Assembly (NCBI RefSeq): GCF_017614965.1
Contig: NZ_WVUG01000066.1
Span: 1 to 33,268, forward strand
DNA: 33,268 bases
Reading direction: 5' to 3'
Origin: Streptomyces griseorubiginosus
GTDB taxonomy: Bacteria > Actinomycetota > Actinomycetes > Streptomycetales > Streptomycetaceae
Below, in pieces: positions 13,663 to 19,544 of the stretch. The translations under genes were made by a program, and so were the position numbers. Numbering within the stretch: position 1 is the stretch's first letter; each line of letters opens with the position of its first letter. The notes under the pieces are model-generated. The model saw only the letters and a program-made list of their open reading frames with translations. It searched no databases and was not told the DNA's origin.

Positions 13663-14972
13663 CTCTGCGCCCGCAGCACGTCCCGGAACCAGCCGTACGA
13701 GGCCTTCGGTGTCCGCGCCTGCGTCTCGAAGTCCACGTGGACCAGCCCGAAGCGGCGCGCGTAGCCCTCCGCCCACTCGAAGTTGTCCATCAGCGACCAC
13801 ACGAAGTACCCGCGCACGTCCACGCCCGCCTCCACCGCCCGGTGCAGGGCGCGCAGATGACCGTCCAGGTAGGTGATCCGGTCCTGGTCGTCGAGGCCCT
13901 CGTAGCTGCAGCCGTTCTCGGTGATGACGACGGGCGGCAGCCGGTCGCCGTAGCGCTCGCGGAAGCCGGTGAGGAGTTCGGTCAGGCCCTCGGGGACGAC
14001 GGGCCAGCCGAAGTCGGTCACCGGTACGCCCTCGATCTCCCGCACGGAGAAGGGCAGTTCGGCCGGGATGGTGAGGCCGCCGAACTCGATGTCCGTGCCC
14101 TGCGGGGCGCCCACGCGGGTCGGCGCGTAGTAGTTGATCCCGTACCAGTCGATCGGCTCGGCGATGACCTTCAGATCGGCCTCGACGTCACCCGGCATCA
14201 ACTCGCCGATGCCGTCCGGGTACCGGCCCAGCAGCAGGGGGTCGGAGAACAGCCGGTTGAGCAGCAGGTCGTAGAAGTCGGCCGCGTCGACGTCGGCCCG
14301 TTCCGAGGACGCCGGCCAGGTCGGACCGTGCGAGTTGGCGATCCCGATGTCCGTGGCACCGGCCGCGCGCAGGGCCCGTACGGCCAGACCGTGGGCCAGC
14401 AGCTGGTGGTGGGCGACCGGAAGCGCGTCGAACATCAGCTGCTTGCCGGGCGCGTGGGCGCCCAGCGCGTGCCCCAGCAGGGTCTGTTCGGCGGGCTCGT
14501 TGAGGGTGATCCACTTCCGTACCCGGTCGCCCAGCCGCTCGGCGACCACGGACACGTACTCCGCGAACCGCGAGGCCGTGTCGCGCTCCAGCCAGTCCAG
14601 GGTGACGGGCAGGTCCCAGTGGAAGAGGGTGGGGACGGGGCGGACGCCCGCGGCCAGCAGCTCGTCCACGAGACGGTCGTAGAAGTCCAGGCCGCCGGGG
14701 AAGTTCACCCGCGGCCAGGAGACCGAGAAGCGGTACGCGTCCACGCCGAGGCCGGCCAGGAGGGCCACGTCCTCGCGGTAGCGGTGGTAGTGGTCGCAGG
14801 CCACCGCCGCCGTGGAACCGTCCTTCACCCGCCCCGGCTCGGCCGTGAAGGCGTCCCAGACCGAGGGCTCGCGCTCGTCGACGGCGCCCTCGATCTGGTG
14901 GGCCGAGGTCGACACGCCCCAGAGGAAACCGGCCGGGAAGCGGGGTATCGGATTGCCTGCATCAGTCGCCAT
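13659..14972 (-). CDS. Beta-glucosidase, glycoside hydrolase family 1
   Basis: 437 residues from ATG 14972; an ATG at 14984 would add MIPP but leaves only one base after AAGG. GH1 landmarks are FLWGVSTSAHQIEG, HWDLP, the acid/base Glu159 in LNEP, the nucleophile Glu352 in TENG, and SLMDNFEWAEGYARRFG. It retains aryl or oligo beta-glucosidase architecture and has no signal peptide, so it is cytoplasmic. Compared with the GH1 pattern I know, two loops are shorter: after SWPRV (straight to FPGGLDFYD) and after HWDLP (VTLDWLERDTA). The promoter region has two palindromes but no adjacent LacI-type regulator. Confidence 0.93.
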   Translation of the reverse strand: MATDAGNPIPRFPAGFLWGVSTSAHQIEGAVDEREPSVWDAFTAEPGRVKDGSTAAVACDHYHRYREDVALLAGLGVDAYRFSVSWPRVNFPGGLDFYDRLVDELLAAGVRPVPTLFHWDLPVTLDWLERDTASRFAEYVSVVAERLGDRVRKWITLNEPAEQTLLGHALGAHAPGKQLMFDALPVAHHQLLAHGLAVRALRAAGATDIGIANSHGPTWPASSERADVDAADFYDLLLNRLFSDPLLLGRYPDGIGELMPGDVEADLKVIAEPIDWYGINYYAPTRVGAPQGTDIEFGGLTIPAELPFSVREIEGVPVTDFGWPVVPEGLTELLTGFRERYGDRLPPVVITENGCSYEGLDDQDRITYLDGHLRALHRAVEAGVDVRGYFVWSLMDNFEWAEGYARRFGLVHVDFETQARTPKASYGWFRDVLRAQR

Positions 14973-14986
14973 GGGCGGGATCATCC

Positions 14987-15039
14987 TTACCGCCGGTAAC
15001 GGAAGTCAACGCCCTGACGTGAACCGGTCGTTACGACCG
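14987..15039 (-). promoter_or_regulatory. Two palindromes upstream of the GH1-MFS operon
   Basis: TTACCGCCGGTAA (14987-14999) is a perfect 13-bp palindrome that overlaps the region just before the GH1 start. CGGTCG-TTA-CGACCG (15025-15039) is a second, perfect one. They are candidate operators for a sugar-responsive regulator encoded elsewhere. Confidence 0.45.
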
Positions 15040-15069
15040 TCCCTCACGGCCCGTCCTCGCGCCCCACTC

Positions 15070-15336
15070 TCACGCCCCTTCCTTCAGTACCCGGGAGATC
15101 AGCTGCCGCTGCTCCTCGGTGAGCCGGGGATCGGCGGCGTACACCGTCCTGCCGTCGACCGTGATCTCGTAGCTGAACCCGTCGGGCACGCCCGCCGGCG
15201 GCGTGGCCCGGCCGGCGGCCACCGCCTTCTCGGCCAGGGCCTGCCACTCGTGCGCGTCGGGCCGCCCCGAGGTGTCCACCTCGGCGCGGCGCTCGATGCC
15301 CGCGAATCCACCCGTGCGCCTCACTCGAATACGCAT
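15070..15336 (-). CDS. Emfourin-like inhibitor of the neighbouring M4 protease
   Basis: 88 residues starting MRIRVRRTGGFAGI. The R-x-GGFAGI start, a central charged helix and EEQRQLISRVL at the end match the emfourin/protealysin-inhibitor pattern. Emfourins are small cytoplasmic proteins that bind and block protealysin-like M4 metalloproteases encoded beside them. Here the gene lies 21 bases downstream of such a protease on the same strand, which strongly supports the pairing. Identification rests on the N-terminal motif and context, not on a search. Confidence 0.75.
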   Translation of the reverse strand: MRIRVRRTGGFAGIERRAEVDTSGRPDAHEWQALAEKAVAAGRATPPAGVPDGFSYEITVDGRTVYAADPRLTEEQRQLISRVLKEGA

Positions 15337-15357
15337 GGGTCCGTGTCTAGTACGGAA

Positions 15358-16431
15358 CTACGACGTGCGCACCCCGACCTGCTCCCAGGCCTTCAGAACG
15401 GCCTGAAGCTCCTCACCGTCGCTGAAGCGGGCTTTCGCCGCCGCGACCGTCAGCTTGGCGAAGTCCGCGAACAGGGCGTCCTTCTTCAGCTCGCCGCCGG
15501 TCAGGATGTCGTACCAGATCTGGCCGGCCTTCTCCCAGGCGTGGCCGCCGAGCGCGTTCGCCGCCAGGTAGAAGGCGTGGTTGGGGATGCCGGAGTTGAT
15601 GTGGACGCCGCCGTTGTCACGGCCGGTGCGGACGAAGTCGTCCATGGTCGCGGGCTGCGGGTCCTTGCCGAGGACGTCGTCGTCGTACGCCGTGCCCGGC
15701 TCCTTCATGGAACGCAGCGCCTTGCCCGTCACCCGGGGCGCGAGCAGGCCGGCGCCGATCAGCCAGTCGGCCTCGGCGGCGGTCTGGCCGAGCGTGTACT
15801 GCTTGATCAGCGAGCCGAAGACGTCGGACAGGGACTCGTTGAGGGCGCCGGGCTGGCCGAAGTAGGTCAGGTTGGCCGTGTACTGCGTGACGCCGTGGGT
15901 GAGTTCGTGGCCGATGACGTCGATCGGGATGGTGAAGTCGAGGAAGATCTCGCCGTCACCGTCGCCGAACACCATCTGCTCGCCGTTCCAGAAGGCGTTG
16001 TTGTAGTCCTTGTCGTAGTGCACGCTCGCGTCGAGCGGGAGCCCGTTGCCGTCGATCGAGTAGCGCTCGTAGGCCTTCAGATACAGCTCGAAGGTGGCGC
16101 CGAGACCGGCGTAGGCGCGGTTGGCGGTGGCGTCCTTGCCGGGGTCGTCGCCCTCGCCGCGGACCTTGTGGCCGGGCAGGTCGGTGCCGTGGCGGGCGTC
16201 GTAGATGGTGCGGTGGGGCTGCTCGGCGGTCGCTCCGGTGGGCGGGGCGACGGCAGGGGCGCCGATGACGGTGGTCAGACGGCGGTGGGTGCGCTCGAAG
16301 GCGTCGCGCTCGAGGGTCTTGCGAGCGGCGTTGGCGAGCGCCGGGTCCTCGTGCTGGGCCAGCTTGTCGAGGATGTGCGGCGGTACGACGGTGCAGAAGA
16401 CGGGCTCTGAGCCCCCGTTGGTCTTCGTCAT
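15358..16431 (-). CDS. Protealysin-like M4 (thermolysin-family) metalloprotease
   Basis: 357 residues from ATG 16431; a GTG at 16440 would add three residues. Zinc ligands are H175-E-L-T-H179 in GHELTHGVTQ and Glu199 in GALNESLSD; GGVHINSGIPNHAFY carries the transition-state histidine. The short N-terminal propeptide with VPPHIL (about residues 16-21) and RTIYDARHG at the junction is the protealysin type, and there is no signal peptide. Members act inside cells or leave by non-classical routes. The emfourin-like gene follows on the same strand, probably as an operon. No clear Shine-Dalgarno is visible. Divergent from leuA. Confidence 0.92.
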   Translation of the reverse strand: MTKTNGGSEPVFCTVVPPHILDKLAQHEDPALANAARKTLERDAFERTHRRLTTVIGAPAVAPPTGATAEQPHRTIYDARHGTDLPGHKVRGEGDDPGKDATANRAYAGLGATFELYLKAYERYSIDGNGLPLDASVHYDKDYNNAFWNGEQMVFGDGDGEIFLDFTIPIDVIGHELTHGVTQYTANLTYFGQPGALNESLSDVFGSLIKQYTLGQTAAEADWLIGAGLLAPRVTGKALRSMKEPGTAYDDDVLGKDPQPATMDDFVRTGRDNGGVHINSGIPNHAFYLAANALGGHAWEKAGQIWYDILTGGELKKDALFADFAKLTVAAAKARFSDGEELQAVLKAWEQVGVRTS

Positions 16432-16565
16432 GCCCGGCACGATGGCACTGCGTTAGCTGTATGTCACTAGGTGCGACCATGATTGGTGAAATATGGGGAT
16501 GCTCCCGCCGTTGGTGGTTGCACTGTGTTATGCCGCTTAGGCGGTGGGTGGTTGCTCGCGCCCAC

Positions 16566-16612
16566 GCGGCGGAGCCGCACATCGACACAGCCCCGCGCCC
16601 CTGTGGGGCGCG
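16566..16612. repeat. Dispersed-type GC-rich intergenic element with two hairpins
   Basis: Two perfect stems stand side by side: GCGGC-GGA-GCCGC (16566-16578) and CGCGCCCC-TGT-GGGGCGCG (16594-16612). The surrounding text, from GGTTGCTCGCGCCCACG to the second stem, resembles a REP-like sequence I recognise from many streptomycete intergenic regions. Only one copy is in this window, so the repeat status is from memory. The 246 bases between the M4 protease and the leuA leader hold nothing else that is coding. Confidence 0.5.
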
Positions 16613-16677
16613 TCCCAGTCCCGCATGTTGATACGGGGCCGCCTTTCTGAGCCGGCTCGGCTAGCATGCTTCGCATC

Positions 16678-16725
16678 ATGCGTTTCGGGCTGCTTCTTCT
16701 TAGCTGCCGCGGCGAGGGCCTGTAG
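16678..16725 (+). CDS. leuL: leuA leader peptide MRFGLLLLSCRGEGL
   Basis: A 15-codon frame ATG-CGT-TTC-GGG-CTG-CTT-CTT-CTT...TAG contains four consecutive leucine codons, three of them the CTT codon that is rare in this GC-rich genome. Its stop is 80 bases before the leuA ATG. Ribosome stalling at the Leu run when charged tRNA-Leu is scarce would switch the downstream RNA fold. Leader-peptide control of leuA is known for actinobacteria, and the LSCRGEGL ending looks like those leaders. A -10-like TAGCAT lies just upstream, so the leader transcript starts very close to this ATG. Confidence 0.85.
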   Translation: MRFGLLLLSCRGEGL

Positions 16726-16795
16726 GACAGGTCGACTCCCTCCCCGCGGAGCTTCGTGTTGCGTCGTCGGCCGTCCTTCCGGACACCAAGAGGAG
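16719..16795 (+). promoter_or_regulatory. leuA attenuator region
   Basis: Three short perfect stems follow the Leu codons: CCTGT-AGG-ACAGG (16719-16731, spanning the leader stop codon), CTCC-CCGC-GGAG (16740-16751) and GTCC-TTCC-GGAC (16773-16784). The pyrimidine run CTCCCTCC (16736-16743) could instead pair with the leuA Shine-Dalgarno AGAGGAG (16789-16795). There is no T-tract, so control of translation start is as likely as transcription termination. The exact switch is inferred. Confidence 0.6.
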
Positions 16796-16805
16796 CCCCG
16801 CAATC

Positions 16806-18527
16806 ATGGCGAACCGCCAGCAGCCCAGCAGCATGCCGATCCACAAGTACGGGAAGTACGAGCAGGTCGACATCCCCGACCGCACCTGGCCCGAGAAGCG
16901 GATCACCCAGGCCCCCCGCTGGCTCTCCACCGACCTGCGTGACGGCAACCAGTCCCTGATCGACCCGATGTCGCCCGAGCGCAAGCGCCGGATGTTCGAC
17001 CAGCTGGTGAAGATGGGCTACAAGGAGATCGAGGTCGGCTTCCCGGCGTCGGGCCAGACGGACTTCGATTTCGTACGGTCGATCATCGAGGAGCCCGGGG
17101 TCATTCCCGACGACGTCACCATCTCCGTACTGACCCAGGCCCGCGAGGACCTGATCGAGCGGACCGTGGAGTCGCTGAAGGGCGCCAAGCGGGCCAACGT
17201 CCACCTGTACAACGCCACCGCGCCCGTCTTCCGCCGGGTCGTCTTCCGGGGCTCCAAGGACGACATCAAGCAGATCGCCGTCGACGGCACGCGGCTGGTG
17301 ATGGAGTACGCGGAGAAGCTGCTGGGCCCGGAGACCGAGTTCGGCTACCAGTACAGCCCGGAGATCTTCACCGACACCGAACTGGACTTCGCGCTGGAGG
17401 TCTGCGAGGCGGTCATGGACGTCTGGCAGCCCGGCCCGGACCGCGAGATCATCCTGAACCTGCCGGCGACCGTCGAGCGCTCCACGCCCTCCACCCACGC
17501 CGACCGCTTCGAGTGGATGGGCCGCAACCTGTCCCGCCGCGAGTACGTCTGCCTGTCCATCCACCCGCACAACGACCGGGGTACGGCCGTCGCCGCCGCC
17601 GAGCTGGCGCTGATGGCCGGCGCCGACCGCGTCGAGGGATGTCTGTTCGGGCAGGGCGAGCGCACCGGCAACGTCGACCTGGTCACCCTGGGCATGAACC
17701 TGTTCTCCCAGGGCGTCGACCCGCAGATCGACTTCTCCGACATCGACGAGATCCGTCGTACGTGGGAGTACTGCAACCAGATGGAGGTCCACCCGCGCCA
17801 CCCGTACGTGGGCGACCTGGTCTACACGTCCTTCTCCGGCTCCCACCAGGACGCCATCAAGAAGGGCTTCGACGCGATGGAGGCCGACGCGGCCGCCAAG
17901 GGCGTGACGGTCGACGACATCGAGTGGGCGGTGCCGTACCTGCCGATCGACCCGAAGGACGTGGGCCGCTCGTACGAGGCCGTGATCCGGGTCAACTCGC
18001 AGTCCGGCAAGGGCGGTATCGCGTACGTCCTGAAGAACGACCACAAGCTGGACCTGCCGCGCCGGATGCAGATCGAGTTCTCGAAGATCATCCAGGCGAA
18101 AACGGACGCCGAGGGCGGCGAGGTCACCGGCTCCGACATCTGGGCGGTCTTCCAGGACGAGTACCTGCCGAACCCCGAGAACCCGTGGGGCCGTATCCAG
18201 GTCAGGAACGGGCAGTCGACGACCGACACGGACGGGGTGGACACGCTCAGGGTCGAGGCGACCGTGGACGGCGAGGACACCGTCCTGACCGGTACCGGCA
18301 ACGGCCCGATCTCCGCCTTCTTCGACGCCCTGCAGAAGATCGGCGTCGACGCCCGGCTGCTGGACTACCAGGAGCACACGATGAGCGAGGGCGCCTCCGC
18401 GCAGGCCGCCTCCTACATCGAATGCGCGATCGACGACAAGGTTCTGTGGGGAATCGGCATCGACGCGAACACGACGCGTGCCTCCCTGAAGGCGGTCGTC
18501 TCGGCGGTCAACCGCGCCGCCCGCTGA
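16806..18527 (+). CDS. leuA: 2-isopropylmalate synthase
   Basis: 573 residues, the size of the actinobacterial enzyme. It condenses acetyl-CoA with 2-oxoisovalerate, the committed step of leucine synthesis. The TIM-barrel signature STDLRDGNQSL (from about residue 40) supplies the metal-binding Arg-Asp; SIHPHNDRG carries the His-x-His metal ligands and GCLFGQGERTGNVDL the second LeuA signature. The C-terminal LeuA_dimer regulatory domain (about 445-573), where leucine binds allosterically, is complete. Shine-Dalgarno AGAGGAG lies 10 bases before the ATG. Expression is likely controlled by the upstream leader peptide and attenuator. It is followed by a terminator and stands alone. Confidence 0.97.
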   Translation: MANRQQPSSMPIHKYGKYEQVDIPDRTWPEKRITQAPRWLSTDLRDGNQSLIDPMSPERKRRMFDQLVKMGYKEIEVGFPASGQTDFDFVRSIIEEPGVIPDDVTISVLTQAREDLIERTVESLKGAKRANVHLYNATAPVFRRVVFRGSKDDIKQIAVDGTRLVMEYAEKLLGPETEFGYQYSPEIFTDTELDFALEVCEAVMDVWQPGPDREIILNLPATVERSTPSTHADRFEWMGRNLSRREYVCLSIHPHNDRGTAVAAAELALMAGADRVEGCLFGQGERTGNVDLVTLGMNLFSQGVDPQIDFSDIDEIRRTWEYCNQMEVHPRHPYVGDLVYTSFSGSHQDAIKKGFDAMEADAAAKGVTVDDIEWAVPYLPIDPKDVGRSYEAVIRVNSQSGKGGIAYVLKNDHKLDLPRRMQIEFSKIIQAKTDAEGGEVTGSDIWAVFQDEYLPNPENPWGRIQVRNGQSTTDTDGVDTLRVEATVDGEDTVLTGTGNGPISAFFDALQKIGVDARLLDYQEHTMSEGASAQAASYIECAIDDKVLWGIGIDANTTRASLKAVVSAVNRAAR

Positions 18528-18575
18528 CCCCTCTGACGTGCTGGTTCGGGGTCCTGATCGTCGTATACGGCGACC

Positions 18576-18592
18576 GGGGCCCCGCCCCTTTT
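18576..18592 (+). terminator. Intrinsic terminator of leuA
   Basis: GGGGC-CCC-GCCCC followed by TTTT, 48 bases after the leuA stop. A second hairpin, ACCTC-TTCGTG-GAGGT, follows at 18598-18613. Confidence 0.6.
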
Positions 18593-18637
18593 CGGCCACC
18601 TCTTCGTGGAGGTCACGGAAAGGTCTCTTCCGGGGTA

Positions 18638-18705
18638 CTGACTGCGCCTCCCCGATGTGGCTAACATCACGACACCGCTGCGATGTTGCCGCGGTGTTAA
18701 GGAGG
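18638..18705 (+). promoter_or_regulatory. Promoter and interlocking inverted repeats ahead of the TerB-like gene
   Basis: Seen: GATGT (18654-18658), AACATC (18663-18668), ACACCGC (18672-18678), GATGTT (18682-18687) and GCGGTGT (18691-18697), then AAGGAGG (18699-18705). AACATC can pair with either GATGT copy, and ACACCGC pairs with GCGGTGT in an interleaved (pseudoknot-type) order. A promoter CTGACT-n18-TAACAT (18638-18667) overlaps the first palindrome, placing a likely transcription start near 18674. If so, the first palindrome is an operator and only the ACACCGC/GCGGTGT stem is in the mRNA, ending two bases before the Shine-Dalgarno. Confidence 0.55.
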
Positions 18706-18711
18706 TGCGAC

Positions 18712-19407
18712 GTGCTGCCAGTACGGGGACGAAACGGCCGGGCCGCCAGGCCTGCGCGCCTCCTGGGAACCCGCACCGCGTGGACGCCCGTCGGGGACGG
18801 CGAGTTCTTCTGCCTGGGCTGCGGAGGCGACCGCAACTACCAGCGGATGACCGGCCGCCGCCGCTTCACCCTCCTCGGCGTCCCGGTCCTGCCGCGCGGC
18901 GAGACCGGCCCGGTCGTCGAGTGCGCGGCCTGCGGCCGCCACTTCGGCACGGACGCCCTGGACCACCCCACCACCACCCGCTTCTCCGCGATGCTCCGCG
19001 ACGCCGTGCACACCGTCGCGCTCGCGGTCCTCGCGGCGGGCGGCACCTGCGCCCGTACGACGCTGGAGACGGCCGCGGCCGCCGTCCGCGCCGCCGGCTT
19101 CGAGGACTGCACGGAGGACCAGCTCGGCGCCCTGGTCGACGCCCTGGCCGCGGACACCGGCCGGGTCTACGGCGAGCCGGGCGGCGCGGGTCTGGCCATA
19201 GAGCTGCACGAGGCCCTCGACCCCCTCGCCCCGCACCTCGCCCCCGTGGGCCGCGAGTCGATCCTCCTCCAGGCCGCCCGCATCGCCCTCGCCGACGGCC
19301 CCTACACGCCCCCCGAACGGGACGTCCTGACCACGGTGGGCGCGGCCCTGACCATCTGCTCGGACGACGTCAAGCGGCTGCTGGCGGCGGCACGGACGCC
19401 GTCCTGA
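18712..19407 (+). CDS. Zinc-ribbon protein with TerB-like domain
   Basis: 231 residues from GTG 18712. The strong Shine-Dalgarno AAGGAGGTG six bases upstream decides this start over the longer open frame from 18538. Two CxxC pairs (C34-LG-C37 and C71-AA-C74) flank a strand segment and should form a zinc ribbon. Residues from about 80 are helical and match the TerB-like pattern, with ESILLQAARIALADGPYTPPERDVLTTVGAAL being the most typical stretch. TerB-type proteins are tied to tellurite and stress responses, but the function of the stand-alone actinobacterial forms is not known to me. Probably cytoplasmic. An unusually structured promoter region suggests tight control. Confidence 0.78.
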   Translation: MLPVRGRNGRAARPARLLGTRTAWTPVGDGEFFCLGCGGDRNYQRMTGRRRFTLLGVPVLPRGETGPVVECAACGRHFGTDALDHPTTTRFSAMLRDAVHTVALAVLAAGGTCARTTLETAAAAVRAAGFEDCTEDQLGALVDALAADTGRVYGEPGGAGLAIELHEALDPLAPHLAPVGRESILLQAARIALADGPYTPPERDVLTTVGAALTICSDDVKRLLAAARTPS

Positions 19408-19436
19408 TACTCCCGCGGGAGTAACGCCGTACGGCG
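19408..19436. promoter_or_regulatory. Two adjacent perfect palindromes upstream of the MMPL operon
   Basis: TACTCCCGCGGGAGTA (19408-19423, perfect 16 bp) begins right after the TerB-like stop codon and is followed after one base by CGCCGTACGGCG (19425-19436, perfect 12 bp). The pair may be operator sites for the exporter operon (starting 108 bases later) or act as a loop-poor terminator for the preceding gene. Confidence 0.5.
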
Positions 19437-19501
19437 GCCTCCCCCCGCAGTAGCCCCGAACTCGATCCCACGCCCGACGAACGCGTCCCTGCGCGCCGGA
19501 A

Positions 19502-19520
19502 GTCTGGAAGCGAACCAGAC
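19502..19520. promoter_or_regulatory. Inverted repeat just before the MMPL gene
   Basis: GTCTGG-AAGCGAA-CCAGAC has perfect 6-bp arms and ends 24 bases before the ATG. It is a candidate binding site for the operon's own NarL-type regulator, or an mRNA leader hairpin ahead of the Shine-Dalgarno GGAGGGAGG. Confidence 0.35.
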
Positions 19521-19544
19521 ACCCGAGCGGAGGGAGGCCCGTCC

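Noticed and set aside
18538..18711. Longer N-terminus of the TerB-like protein
   Set aside because: It runs through the leuA terminator and the promoter/repeat region; the perfect AAGGAGG fixes the start at 18712.
16467..18836. Open frame of 789 codons on the minus strand across leuA
   Set aside because: It mirrors leuA codon structure in a very GC-rich sequence, has no family motif and no start context; leuA on the plus strand is certain.
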